DNA of 64,000 nucleotides from Acidobacteriota bacterium (GTDB lineage Bacteria; Acidobacteriota; Terriglobia; Terriglobales; Acidobacteriaceae), in the NCBI GenBank assembly GCA_016196065.1, contig JACPYL010000025.1, forward strand, positions 434,001-498,000, written 5' to 3'. This document shows positions 36,992-44,912 of the stretch, in pieces. Both the position numbers and the translations under genes were made by a program. Below the pieces are notes generated by a model. That model did no database searches, was not told the origin of the DNA, and worked only from the letters and a program-made list of their open reading frames with translations. Each line of letters starts with the position of its first letter. Positions within the stretch are counted from its first letter, which is position 1.

Positions 36992-38365
36992 ATGATCCGA
37001 TCGTCGCACAGTACTCGAGCTATCGCACTCGGTCTAACGCTGTGCCTGGTGACGCCGGGACTACTGGAAGCACGGGTTCAGCCGTCGCACGGCTTCAACA
37101 TGTTTTCCGCGCAGGAAGAAGTACAGGCCGGACAACAGGCGGCGGACCAGGTGGGGAAGCAATTGCCGCTGCTGCCCGATTCAGATCCTGTGACGAAGTA
37201 CGTCCAGAGCCTGGGCGCGCAGCTGGCGGCGCATGCTCCGGGCGAAAAGTGGCCATACCAGTTTCATGTGGTCAATCAGAAAGAAATCAATGCCTTCGCA
37301 TTGCCCGGCGGGCCGGTCTTCGTGAATCTGGGAACGATCCAGGCCTCGGACAACGAGGCGGAACTTGCCGGCGTAATTGCGCATGAGATTTCGCATGTCG
37401 TGCAACGCCACGGAACGCGGGCCGCAAGTAAGCAGATGGCCGCCCAGCTTCCGCTGGCTCTACTCGGCGGACTGCTGGGTGGCGGCGCTCTGTCTAAAAT
37501 GACGCAACTCGGGCTGTCGTTCGGGATTGGCTCGTACTTTCTGAAGAATTCACGCACCGCCGAGCGGGAAGCAGATCTACTGGGCAGCGACGTCCTGTAT
37601 GACACGGGATACGATCCGCACCAGATGGCCGCTTTCTTCCGCAAGCTGCAAGCACAGGGTGGATCGCGGGCGCCGGAATTCCTCAGCGATCACCCCGACC
37701 CGGGAAATCGCTACGAGTATGTTTCGAAAGAGGCCAATTCCCTGCCCGCAAAAAGCTATCGCGGCAATACGGGAGAATTTCTGGCGGTCAAACAGCGCGT
37801 TTCCGGAATGAAGCCCCTCACCGCACAGGAAATTGCGGCACAACAAAAAGCGCAGGGCGGGCTGGGAGCGGGCGCCGCGATCCCGAGTACAAGTACGAAA
37901 ACTCTGGAGCACAATCAATTTCGCATTTCGTATCCCGACAACTGGCAGGTTTATGGCGACAATGCTTCGGCGGTCACCATCGCTCCCGAGAACGGCATCT
38001 CGCAGAATGCGATTGCCTATGGCGTGATGATCAATACCTATCAGCCAGAAACCAGTTCCGCTGGACTCGATAAGAATACGCATGAACTGATTGATTCCTT
38101 GAAACAGTCGAATCCGGATCTGCGGCTGGTAGGGCGCGACGAAGATATCCGGGTGAATGGAATTACCGGGAAATCTGCCGACCTGATTGGTTCGTCGCCG
38201 ATCAAAGACTCGCAGGGCGCACCCACTCGCGAGCGCGACTGGCTGGTAGCGTTTCCGCGATCCGATGGATCGTTGTTGTTTGTAGTTTTCATCGCACCCG
38301 ACGGTGATTTCGGAAAAGCGCGGCCGGCATTTGAACAGATGCTGCGGTCGCTGAAGATCAAGTAA
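36992..38365 (+). CDS. M48 family zinc metalloprotease (exported)
   Basis: A 457-residue protein with a signal peptide (about 1-27). The M48 catalytic core carries HEISH (131-135) and the third ligand in EREAD (191-195), followed by the SDHPDPGNR region typical of BepA/LoiP-like periplasmic proteases. The extra C-terminal domain (about 300-457), with FRISYPDNWQVYG, SIVxPENG-like strands and LRSLKI, resembles PsbP/DUF-type beta domains. Such enzymes perform quality control of outer-membrane proteins. A long hairpin lies directly after the stop codon. Confidence 0.88.
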   Translation: MIRSSHSTRAIALGLTLCLVTPGLLEARVQPSHGFNMFSAQEEVQAGQQAADQVGKQLPLLPDSDPVTKYVQSLGAQLAAHAPGEKWPYQFHVVNQKEINAFALPGGPVFVNLGTIQASDNEAELAGVIAHEISHVVQRHGTRAASKQMAAQLPLALLGGLLGGGALSKMTQLGLSFGIGSYFLKNSRTAEREADLLGSDVLYDTGYDPHQMAAFFRKLQAQGGSRAPEFLSDHPDPGNRYEYVSKEANSLPAKSYRGNTGEFLAVKQRVSGMKPLTAQEIAAQQKAQGGLGAGAAIPSTSTKTLEHNQFRISYPDNWQVYGDNASAVTIAPENGISQNAIAYGVMINTYQPETSSAGLDKNTHELIDSLKQSNPDLRLVGRDEDIRVNGITGKSADLIGSSPIKDSQGAPTRERDWLVAFPRSDGSLLFVVFIAPDGDFGKARPAFEQMLRSLKIK

Positions 38366-38366
38366 G

Positions 38367-38451
38367 GTCAGAGGTGAGAGGTCAGATTGCAGAGGTGAAC
38401 GTCAAAACCAAATTAATTTGCACCTCTGCAATCCGACCTCTCACCTCTGAC
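38367..38451. repeat. Long inverted repeat with 31-nt arms
   Basis: Arms at 38367-38397 and 38421-38451 match at 30 of 31 positions and flank a 23-nt AT-rich loop. The element begins one base after the M48 protease stop codon. Each arm is built from GAGGTG/GAGAGGT-like submotifs. No T-run follows, so it is more likely a mobile palindromic repeat than a terminator, although it would form a very stable RNA hairpin. Confidence 0.85.
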
Positions 38452-38595
38452 TTCGTTGTTCCCTCGCTTGTACATCACCTTCGGTAACCTGTTGTGCCTA
38501 ATCCTTTCGTGCGATTCTGCAAATGCGGTAAGCCGCACCGACCGCGGAATCGGGCCCACTCCCATTCAGCCGCGGAACTCTTGAGAGGTTCACAC

Positions 38596-39066
38596 ATGCT
38601 GCAGTCTCCGGAACCGAAGTATTCTCCAGCGACCCCCACAAATAGTTATGTCCCCGTAAAGACGGCAGCTCCCACAATGGAGCAGGCCACGATCGGAAAA
38701 ACCCTGGTTATCAAGGGCGAAGTGAGCGGCTCCGAAGCACTCTTTATCGACGGCCGTGTGGATGGAAGTCTCAGTTTTCCGGATAGCCGCGTCACCGTAG
38801 GCCGCCATGGAAATGTGACCGCCACCGTAATCGCAAAAGAGCTGGTCATCATGGGCAAGGTTGAAGGCAACGTGGAATGCTCCGATCGCCTGGATATCCG
38901 CGCCGAGGGCTCGCTCTCGGGCGATGTCGTTACGCATCGCATCAGCGTCGAAGAAGGCGCAATCCTGAAGGGCGGCGTTGAAGTACGCACTCCGGAAAAG
39001 AAACCGCAGCAGAATCAGGGCAAACAGGACGCTCCGAAGACGATGGCCGCTACCGCGGGCGCGTAA
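38596..39066 (+). CDS. Bactofilin
   Basis: A 156-residue protein with the bactofilin core: TIGKTLVIKGEVSGSEALFIDG, SRVTVGRHGNVTATVIAKEL, GKVEGNVECSDRLDIRAEGSLSG-like repeats forming a beta-helix of about 90 residues, flanked by disordered Pro- and Gln-rich ends. Bactofilins polymerise without nucleotide into cytoskeletal filaments that position cell-wall enzymes. The ATG at 38596 with GAGAGG upstream is chosen; the frame is open for 34 more codons but without family similarity. An M15 peptidase lies 1 kb downstream, which may be related since bactofilins often neighbour peptidases. Confidence 0.9.
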   Translation: MLQSPEPKYSPATPTNSYVPVKTAAPTMEQATIGKTLVIKGEVSGSEALFIDGRVDGSLSFPDSRVTVGRHGNVTATVIAKELVIMGKVEGNVECSDRLDIRAEGSLSGDVVTHRISVEEGAILKGGVEVRTPEKKPQQNQGKQDAPKTMAATAGA

Positions 39067-39093
39067 TCGAGATTTCGACTTCGAAATAAAGAT

Positions 39094-39121
39094 GGGACGG
39101 GCCAAGTGCCTGTCCCTTTTT
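39094..39121 (+). terminator. Rho-independent terminator after the bactofilin gene
   Basis: A 9-bp stem (GGGACGGGC with GCCTGTCCC, one G-T pair) with an AAGT loop is followed by a run of T residues at 39116-39121. Confidence 0.8.
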
Positions 39122-39141
39122 GTTTGTGCATAACCTGCTTA

Positions 39142-39218
39142 TGTAGAGACGGGGCTTGCCCCGTCTCCGCCATCACGATGGTGCCGGCGCGGGAGACGCG
39201 GCAAGCCGCGCCTCTACA
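39142..39218. repeat. Nested palindromic repeat (two GCTTGCC hairpins facing each other)
   Basis: Ends TGTAGAG and CTCTACA form an outer dyad. Inside each arm is a smaller palindrome: ACGGGGCTTGCCCCGT on the left and ACGCGGCAAGCCGCG on the right. Arms match at roughly 22 of 26 positions. This two-level architecture is typical of dispersed REP-like elements, and GAGACGNGGCTTGCC elements are known to me from several environmental genomes, by memory. Confidence 0.78.
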
Positions 39219-39238
39219 TTTGGTTCGGTTGAGCAGTT

Positions 39239-39649
39239 TTACTTTTTCGGCTTGAAATCCAGGGAAGCTGAGTTCATGCAGTAGCGCTGCCCGGTCGGCT
39301 TTGGGCCGTCGGGAAACACGTGTCCAAGATGCGCGTCACAATGCGCGCAACGAGCTTCTGTGCGGGTCATGCCGTAGGTGCGATCGGTATGCTCGCTGAC
39401 GTGCTGCGGGTCAGTCGGAGCATAGAAACTGGGCCATCCCGTGCCGGAATCAAACTTGGTTTCGGAATCAAACAGCGGTGCGCCACATCCGACGCAGTGA
39501 TACGTCCCGCCCTCGTGATGGTTCCAATACTTGCCGGTGAAGGCGCGTTCGGTGCCGGCTTCCCGCGCGACGTGAAACTGCTCCGGGGACAACTGCTCTC
39601 GCCACTCGGCTTCGGTCTTAACCACTTTTTCGTTCAGTTTTTCAGGCAT
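39239..39649 (-). CDS. msrB: Peptide-methionine (R)-S-oxide reductase MsrB
   Basis: A 136-residue protein with all MsrB features: CVGCG and CAHC (two CxxC pairs that bind zinc), [21 protein letters not shown], and the catalytic cysteine in [10 protein letters not shown]. It reduces methionine R-sulfoxide in proteins, using thioredoxin. The ATG at 39649 has TGGAGAA upstream and matches the family start. It has no signal peptide, so the cytoplasmic form is expected. Confidence 0.95.
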   Translation of the reverse strand: MPEKLNEKVVKTEAEWREQLSPEQFHVAREAGTERAFTGKYWNHHEGGTYHCVGCGAPLFDSETKFDSGTGWPSFYAPTDPQHVSEHTDRTYGMTRTEARCAHCDAHLGHVFPDGPKPTGQRYCMNSASLDFKPKK

Positions 39650-39857
39650 TTCTTTCTCCAAAGATAAGATGCAGGAAGCACGAAAAAGTGGCAAGCCGAG
39701 GACCTGACTCCGCCATATTGCCAGCTATCGTAGTGCCGTCCTGACCGCCACGGAACCGAACAAATTCAGTGTGATGACGCGCACAGAAATTCTTACGAAT
39801 TTCCAGTCTCATGGCCAACACGGCGGCCATTCCACCTGACAGAAGGAAGCCGGCGTA

Positions 39858-40313
39858 TTGCATATGGGCGACCTGAGTCCTCATTTTTCCAAAGCTGAGC
39901 TGGCCTGCCACTGCTGCGGCACTCTCAAGATCGACTGGCGGCTCGTCGACGCCCTGGAAGAATTGCGGCGCTTGGTGGGAAAGCCGCTCGTGATCCATGA
40001 TGGCTATCGGTGCGACCACCATAATCAGGAAGTAGGCGGGGTCACGGATAGCGAACATACGCGCGGGCTGGCTGCGGATATCAATATCCCAGGGTTGTCT
40101 CTGCAACAAATGTACGACCTCGCGCTCGGCGTGTCCGCTTTTGCGGAGGGAGGCATCGGCGCCTACGACCACGGTTTCCTCCATGTGGACGTGCGCAACC
40201 ACTGCACAAGGTGGGCACGCGTGAAGGGCCAATACGTGGGCATCCAACACCTCGTGGAGGAACCAACGTTGTTGGCGAAAGCCAAGGCTGAAGACGCTTT
40301 TCGCTCGGGTTAG
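39858..40313 (+). CDS. M15A-type D-Ala-D-Ala carboxypeptidase-like peptidase
   Basis: About 151 residues. The zinc site is visible: H and D in SEHTRGLAADI and the later H in FLHVDV; the segment PLVIHDGYRCDHHNQEVGG is the usual lead-in. LSPHFSKAELACH is the family N-terminus. Such enzymes trim peptidoglycan cross-links. There is no signal peptide, which is common for phage-lysin-like and small chromosomal members. The start is uncertain between TTG at 39858 and ATG at 39864, both behind GAAGGAAG at long spacing. Confidence 0.85.
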   Translation: MHMGDLSPHFSKAELACHCCGTLKIDWRLVDALEELRRLVGKPLVIHDGYRCDHHNQEVGGVTDSEHTRGLAADINIPGLSLQQMYDLALGVSAFAEGGIGAYDHGFLHVDVRNHCTRWARVKGQYVGIQHLVEEPTLLAKAKAEDAFRSG

Positions 40314-40594
40314 CGCGAAGGGCGAACGGCGAAGGACGAAGCTGCCCGCCCCAAAACCCTTGTCCACCGCGGCATTTGGAGCGTCATGGGCCAAACCTCA
40401 GGCCTCGCCACTTACGCTGGTAACGATAATTGCGTTACTCATAATGTGCAGAGGCTTGCATGCGCATTGCAGTTTCCATGCTCGCAACCTCGGCTAACTG
40501 CTTATCTGGCTAACACTTACCTTCTACCGCGCAGATGGTTTGACAGGTGCACTTAGTAAGGCGAGCCCAAGGCATCGGGCAGCTTGGGGGCACC
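40314..40594. other. 281-bp intergenic region
   Basis: It begins with a simple-sequence tract built from GCGAAGG/GCGAACG/GAAGGACGAAG units (40313-40342), likely a repeat remnant. An inverted repeat, GTAACG and CGTTAC separated by 7 nt (40420-40438), could be an operator. No convincing promoter or coding sequence is seen. Confidence 0.4.
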
Positions 40595-41014
40595 TTGACA
40601 GTCATTTATTCCTCGCAGAGTGCAGAACCTCAGCCGAAAACACGAGGCGCGCTGCTTCCGCTGCTGGTGGTCCTGTTCGTGATTTCCTACGGGATTCTGA
40701 CCCTGCTCGTGGTCGAACAAGGGCGCACCATCGAAGCGCAACGCAGTCTGCTGCGGGAAATGCTCAAGGACAGCCGGCAGTTGGCAACCCTGAAAGACAA
40801 GCTGGCGCACGAGGTTGCCGTGCAGGCTCACGATAAGGCACCGACCCAGATGGATCAGAAGGACGCCGTCACGGGCAGTGCTCCGAACGCGACGCCGAAA
40901 GCACCAGTCAAGGACCCGAAGAGGCCTGGAAGATCGGCGCGCATCCGGAAAGAAGCTCCGGAGAGACCTGCGGCCGACCTGCAGGATGTTCGAAGGTCGA
41001 CGCGGGTCATCTAG
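40595..41014 (+). CDS. Hypothetical single-pass membrane protein with coiled coil
   Basis: About 139 residues: a short N-terminus, one membrane segment (LLPLLVVLFVISYGILTLLV, about 20-39), a coiled-coil stretch with EQGRTIEAQRSLLREMLKDS and LATLKDKLAHEV, then a basic disordered tail rich in Pro, Lys and Arg. I choose the TTG at 40595 because GGGGGC lies just upstream; a GTG at 40547 would add 16 residues. It looks like a FtsL/FtsB-shaped bitopic protein, but no such function can be claimed. Confidence 0.58.
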   Translation: MTVIYSSQSAEPQPKTRGALLPLLVVLFVISYGILTLLVVEQGRTIEAQRSLLREMLKDSRQLATLKDKLAHEVAVQAHDKAPTQMDQKDAVTGSAPNATPKAPVKDPKRPGRSARIRKEAPERPAADLQDVRRSTRVI

Positions 41015-41085
41015 TTTCAGATTTGTGTTTACGGTTCTGTGAGATCGACGGCCCGTGGTAGGGCTGTGATTGAGAGACGACCCTT

Positions 41086-41331
41086 ATGAAGGCCCTGACC
41101 CTCGCCTTACTCTTGTCTCTACCCGTCCCCAGGTTGGCGCCCCCACCTCGGCCCTCTCCCACCTCCCTCAAACAGGAGGTTCGCAAGGGAGGCCGATGGC
41201 ATATGGCAGCGAGCGGGCATGCGGTCTTTTGCTATGGCCCCGTGATGACCATGCCGCAGGCAACCGGTGGCCTGCTCAGAGTTGCAACTTTTTGCCGTGG
41301 TGATCTGGCCATGGTACCCCTCAAAGACTAA
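41086..41331 (+). CDS. Small exported protein (tentative)
   Basis: An 81-residue reading frame starting MKALTLALLLSLPVPRLAPP, a plausible signal peptide with a Pro-rich cleavage area. The rest has two cysteines (AVFCYGPV and ATFCRGDL) that could form a disulfide, and it ends LAMVPLKD. GAGAGAC lies about 10 nt upstream of the ATG. It is short and unrecognised, so it could be spurious; codon use looks compatible with the neighbours. Confidence 0.45.
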   Translation: MKALTLALLLSLPVPRLAPPPRPSPTSLKQEVRKGGRWHMAASGHAVFCYGPVMTMPQATGGLLRVATFCRGDLAMVPLKD

Positions 41332-41393
41332 GCGATCTTGGTTTCGAATGCGCTCAATCGCGCTCCCATGGCCTAATCTACTACCACAAATAG

Positions 41394-41422
41394 TTGACAG
41401 CAGCTCTGAGAACGCCCAGAAT
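41394..41422 (+). promoter_or_regulatory. Promoter of the secreted protein gene at 41508 (TTGACA-17-CAGAAT)
   Basis: A perfect -35 TTGACA (41394-41399), a 17-bp spacer and CAGAAT (41417-41422). The same two hexamers with the same spacing precede the gene at 43703. The leader to the TTG start is about 80 nt. Confidence 0.65.
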
Positions 41423-41507
41423 GCTGGGCAGTGTTTTCTTCACGTCTCCAGTTTCCCGGCAGGCATGGGAACCCTATCAACTGCAACTCTCTTCCAGGAG
41501 GAAGGCC

Positions 41508-43409
41508 TTGAGTCAATCCAAGAAACTTGTTTTCCGCAGCGGGACAATGGTCGTTTGTTGTCTCGCGCTGACGGGCGCACTGACATTCGCTCAAAACAGC
41601 AAGACGACGGTTCGATATCCCGCTGGTCACGCCGTATCACAACCGCTTCGCGAACTGCCCATCGATGTGCTGGGCCTGCATGATCGGGAAGCTCCCGAAC
41701 CGAAGCCGATTCCGATGGGTGTGCGCGGAACTGCCAAGCCGGCCGGACCAGACTCGGTATTACAAAAAGAAGTCCGCCCGAACGTTGGCGCAACGCAGGG
41801 CATCAATTTCGAAGGCATCGGAGCCAGCGGTTTTGCTCCTTCCGACGTGAACCTGGCTGTCGGTCCGAATCACATTGTGCAGACCGTCAACGTGCGGCTC
41901 GCGGTGTACAACAAGAGCGGCGCACTCCTTTCCGGTCCCACCAACCTGACGACTTTCTTTGGTCCCGTGGGCGGAGCCTGCGCGGCCGGCGCGAGCGATC
42001 CGATTGTGAACTACGACCGTCTCGCGGATCGCTGGGTGATCAGCGATGTAGGCATCGGCGCCACATTCTCGGAGTGCGTGGCGGTTTCCAAGACGAATGA
42101 TCCGGCCGGAGCCTATGTGCTCTACAACTTCAGCTTTGGGGCGAATTTGAACGATTATCCGAAGCTAGGAGTCTGGCCAACGGCGAGCAACAGCGCCTAT
42201 CTCGCAACCTACAACATCTTCCTGAACGGCCGGGCGTTCGGTGGCTCTGATATCTGCGGCTTCGACCGGACAAAGATGCTGGCAGGTGCGGCGAATCCCG
42301 CCCAACTTTGCGTTATGACACCGAACACGGAAGGTGGCTATCTACCCGCCGACCTGGATGGCCCGACCACTCCTGTCGACGGACAGCCGGGACCATTCCT
42401 CACGTGGCAGAACAACAATCCTGGACAGCTGTTCCTGCGTAAGCTCACCATGAACTTCGCGACCAGCGCAGTTTCGCTGTCAGCCCCGATCACGATCAAC
42501 GTGGCGAACGCGACTCTGGCTTGTGGAAACGGCGGCACCTGCGTTCCGCAAAAGGGCACGACGCAAACGCTCGACACGCTGGGCGATCGCATGATGTATC
42601 GCATGGCGTATCGCCGTTTCGCGGATCATGACCGGGTTGTCGTGAACCACTCCGTAGACAATGGCGGCCCGGTAGCAGTGCGCTGGTACGAGATTCTCGA
42701 CCCGCTCACCGCGCCGACAGTCAACCAACAAGGGACATTCGCACCGGATGCTACTTACCGCTGGATGGCCAGTGCTGCGATGGACAAGTCCAACGACATT
42801 GCCATCGGCTACAGTGCATCCAGCGCTACTATCAATCCGGCCATTCGCTTTACGGGCCGCGTGCCCAGCGATCCGGCGGGCACGCTCGAAACCGAAGCGA
42901 GCATCCTCGAAGGTACTGGATCGCAGACTGCCGGCCTGAGCCGTTGGGGTGATTACACAGCCCTACAGGTTGATCCGGCTGATGACTGCACCTTCTGGTA
43001 CACCGATCAGTACGAAAAAGTGAGCGGCACATTTAACTGGAATTCGCGCATCGGATCCTTCGCGTTCACCAACTGCGGTGGAGGCGGCGGTGGTCCGGCG
43101 GTGAGCCTGGTACCAGCCTCGTTGAAGTGGGGCAAGATCTTCGTAGGCGTGAAGAGTGGAGCGAAGACGATCACTCTCACCAATACGGGTTCTGCGACCC
43201 TGAACATCAGCAGCATTGCCGCGAGCGGGGACTTCGCCATTAAGACTGTGGCAAAGTCCTGCAAAGCCACGGTGGCGGCGGGAGCGAGCTGCCTGATCAA
43301 GGTAACGTTCACTCCAACCCAGCTTGGAGTACGTACTGGTCAGGTCACCATCACTGACAATGCGCCGGATTCTCCGCAGCATGTGAGCTTGACGGGAACC
43401 GGCAAGTAG
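41508..43409 (+). CDS. Secreted protein with C-terminal HYDIN/ASPM-type (choice-of-anchor D) domain
   Basis: About 633 residues from a TTG start, supported by CAGGAGG 5 nt upstream and by a signal peptide (hydrophobic GTMVVCCLALTGALTFAQ). The large central part is beta-propeller-like with APSDVNLAVGPNHIVQTVN, YDRLADRWVISDVG and WTDQYEK-like segments. After a Gly-rich hinge (GGGGGGP) comes an Ig-like domain of about 105 residues with KWGKIFVGVKSGAKTITLTN, LNISSIAASGDF, GASCLIKVTFTPTQLG and PQHVSLTGTG. Such C-terminal domains occur in surface proteins and may serve as anchors. There is no catalytic motif. Confidence 0.82.
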   Translation: MSQSKKLVFRSGTMVVCCLALTGALTFAQNSKTTVRYPAGHAVSQPLRELPIDVLGLHDREAPEPKPIPMGVRGTAKPAGPDSVLQKEVRPNVGATQGINFEGIGASGFAPSDVNLAVGPNHIVQTVNVRLAVYNKSGALLSGPTNLTTFFGPVGGACAAGASDPIVNYDRLADRWVISDVGIGATFSECVAVSKTNDPAGAYVLYNFSFGANLNDYPKLGVWPTASNSAYLATYNIFLNGRAFGGSDICGFDRTKMLAGAANPAQLCVMTPNTEGGYLPADLDGPTTPVDGQPGPFLTWQNNNPGQLFLRKLTMNFATSAVSLSAPITINVANATLACGNGGTCVPQKGTTQTLDTLGDRMMYRMAYRRFADHDRVVVNHSVDNGGPVAVRWYEILDPLTAPTVNQQGTFAPDATYRWMASAAMDKSNDIAIGYSASSATINPAIRFTGRVPSDPAGTLETEASILEGTGSQTAGLSRWGDYTALQVDPADDCTFWYTDQYEKVSGTFNWNSRIGSFAFTNCGGGGGGPAVSLVPASLKWGKIFVGVKSGAKTITLTNTGSATLNISSIAASGDFAIKTVAKSCKATVAAGASCLIKVTFTPTQLGVRTGQVTITDNAPDSPQHVSLTGTGK

Positions 43410-43431
43410 GCACGTTGGTACGAAGTCGGAT

Positions 43432-43455
43432 AGGGCGGGATGGTCATCCCGCCCT
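43432..43455 (+). terminator. Hairpin terminator after the HYDIN-domain gene
   Basis: A perfect 11-bp stem (AGGGCGGGATG/CATCCCGCCCT) with a 2-nt loop lies 22 bp after the stop. A pyrimidine-rich tract (CATCTTCTTTCC) follows instead of a pure T-run. Confidence 0.6.
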
Positions 43456-43522
43456 CATCTTCTTTCCTTATCCTCTTATCGCGGCGTTTCGAATACTACC
43501 CCTTAAAACCCTGCCCCCTAGC

Positions 43523-43540
43523 TACTATTGGCCGATAGTA
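43523..43540. promoter_or_regulatory. Dyad upstream of the promoter at 43566
   Basis: An 18-bp near-perfect palindrome, TACTATTGGCCGATAGTA (16 of 18 positions symmetric), lies 25 bp upstream of the -35 box. Its position suits an activator or repressor site. No counterpart was seen at the matching place before 41394. Confidence 0.35.
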
Positions 43541-43565
43541 TTTGGCGTTCCACAGCGCAAAACCC

Positions 43566-43594
43566 TTGACACACGGGGCAAGTGAAGACAGAAT
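43566..43594 (+). promoter_or_regulatory. Promoter of the secreted protein gene at 43703 (TTGACA-17-CAGAAT)
   Basis: TTGACA (43566-43571), a 17-bp spacer and CAGAAT (43589-43594), identical in both hexamers and spacing to the promoter at 41394. The leader to the GTG start is about 100 nt. Confidence 0.65.
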
Positions 43595-43702
43595 CGTTCC
43601 CATGTTTTGTTGGACCCCTCTGTTCCCCCCGGAATCCCTCCGGTAAAAAGGGACAAACAATTACAGCACGGCAAATCGAATCAACTCTCTCAGGAGGAAG
43701 CA

Positions 43703-44845
43703 GTGAGCAAATTCCAGAAGTTCGTAGTGGCCTCTCTCTGTCTCACGTTGTGTGTGACTGCGGGTTTCGCGCAGAAACTCACCAAGCTCGAAGTACGGAA
43801 TGGAGATTCGGCGTACATCAAGGGTGCGAAGCCGATGTTCGCGGTACTTCCCCGTGCGGTTGAAACACCATCTCCCAATCAGCCGGATGTGCAGGTTCCG
43901 ATCTGGACAAACACGTTCAAGTTCAACAACCAGACATTCACCTATCACATGGTAGGCACCGACCCAGCGGCTGGATCTGCAACTTCGAACATTCCGCTGG
44001 TGATCATCCCTCTCAAGTTCAAATTCTCGGACGGAACCGTGCTCTCGGCAACGCAAAAAGTTTGCGGCGACGTGAAGAATACGAACTTCCGGGTGAAGAA
44101 CTCTCCGCTGATCAAGAAGGCTGCTTTCGCGCCCGGTGGCACGAACGTCGGGACCACGCAATATGTTGATGCATTCCAACGCGCCAATTTCTGGAGTGCC
44201 GTCAGCACGACGTCACCGAACTACCACGTGCTGCTGAGTCCGGTGACTGTGAAGCCGCTCCAGACCATCAATGTTGGCGCGAATGGCACCAGCGTAGCTG
44301 GCCCCTGTGCCCGCATCGGCGAAGTGGACATCAACTTCTTCGATAACATCGCGATGGGCCTGTTGACCTCACTGAACATTCCTGCCAACACCCTGCCGCT
44401 GTTCCTGGACTACAACACGTTCCTGACTTCGGGCGGATGCTGCATCCTCGGTTACCACAGCACGAATAACGCCGGGACGCAGGCCTATGCGGTGGCCGCG
44501 TACAGCGATCCTGGAATCTTCAGTGCAGCGGGAATTCGAGACATTCACGCATTGAGCCACGAAATCGGCGAGTGGATGGATGATCCGCTCATCCCTGGAA
44601 CCAACTTCGTTCCACCGTGGGGACATATTGGCCAAGTGGGCGGATGCCAGAACAATCTCGAGACTGGTGACCCGGTTACCGGCAGCGCGTTTACGGTTAC
44701 GACCGGCGGCGGTTTTCCGTTCACCTACCATCCGGAAGATCTGGTGTTCTTCCCCTGGTTTGCTCGCGTCAGCCCGTCCACTTCGGTGAACGGCTGGTAC
44801 ACGTTCCTGAACGCATTTGCCGCACCACAGCCAGTGTGTCACTAA
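43703..44845 (+). CDS. Secreted protein with HEIGEW motif, possible metallopeptidase
   Basis: About 380 residues from a GTG start with CAGGAGG upstream. The signal peptide is FVVASLCLTLCVTAGFAQ. The mature part has an N-terminal beta region (IWTNTFKFNNQTFTYHMVG, NIPLVIIPLKFKFSDGT), a Cys pair in GGCCILGYH, and the motif HALSHEIGEWMDDP. The HEIGE core resembles a zinc motif in which the second histidine is replaced by glutamate. WGHIGQVGGCQNN and FTYHPEDLVFFPWF follow. This layout recurs in Acidobacteriota to my memory, but no function is established. A terminator follows the stop. Confidence 0.75.
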   Translation: MSKFQKFVVASLCLTLCVTAGFAQKLTKLEVRNGDSAYIKGAKPMFAVLPRAVETPSPNQPDVQVPIWTNTFKFNNQTFTYHMVGTDPAAGSATSNIPLVIIPLKFKFSDGTVLSATQKVCGDVKNTNFRVKNSPLIKKAAFAPGGTNVGTTQYVDAFQRANFWSAVSTTSPNYHVLLSPVTVKPLQTINVGANGTSVAGPCARIGEVDINFFDNIAMGLLTSLNIPANTLPLFLDYNTFLTSGGCCILGYHSTNNAGTQAYAVAAYSDPGIFSAAGIRDIHALSHEIGEWMDDPLIPGTNFVPPWGHIGQVGGCQNNLETGDPVTGSAFTVTTGGGFPFTYHPEDLVFFPWFARVSPSTSVNGWYTFLNAFAAPQPVCH

Positions 44846-44868
44846 CTTTGTAGGTTTGCTTGCTTGGA

Positions 44869-44897
44869 GGGGGCTGCATCATGCAGTCCCCTTTTTT
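44869..44897 (+). terminator. Rho-independent terminator
   Basis: A GGGGGCTGCA / TGCAGTCCCC stem with a short loop is followed by six T residues (44892-44897), just past the gene ending at 44845. Confidence 0.85.
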
Positions 44898-44912
44898 ATT
44901 TCAGCAAGATTT

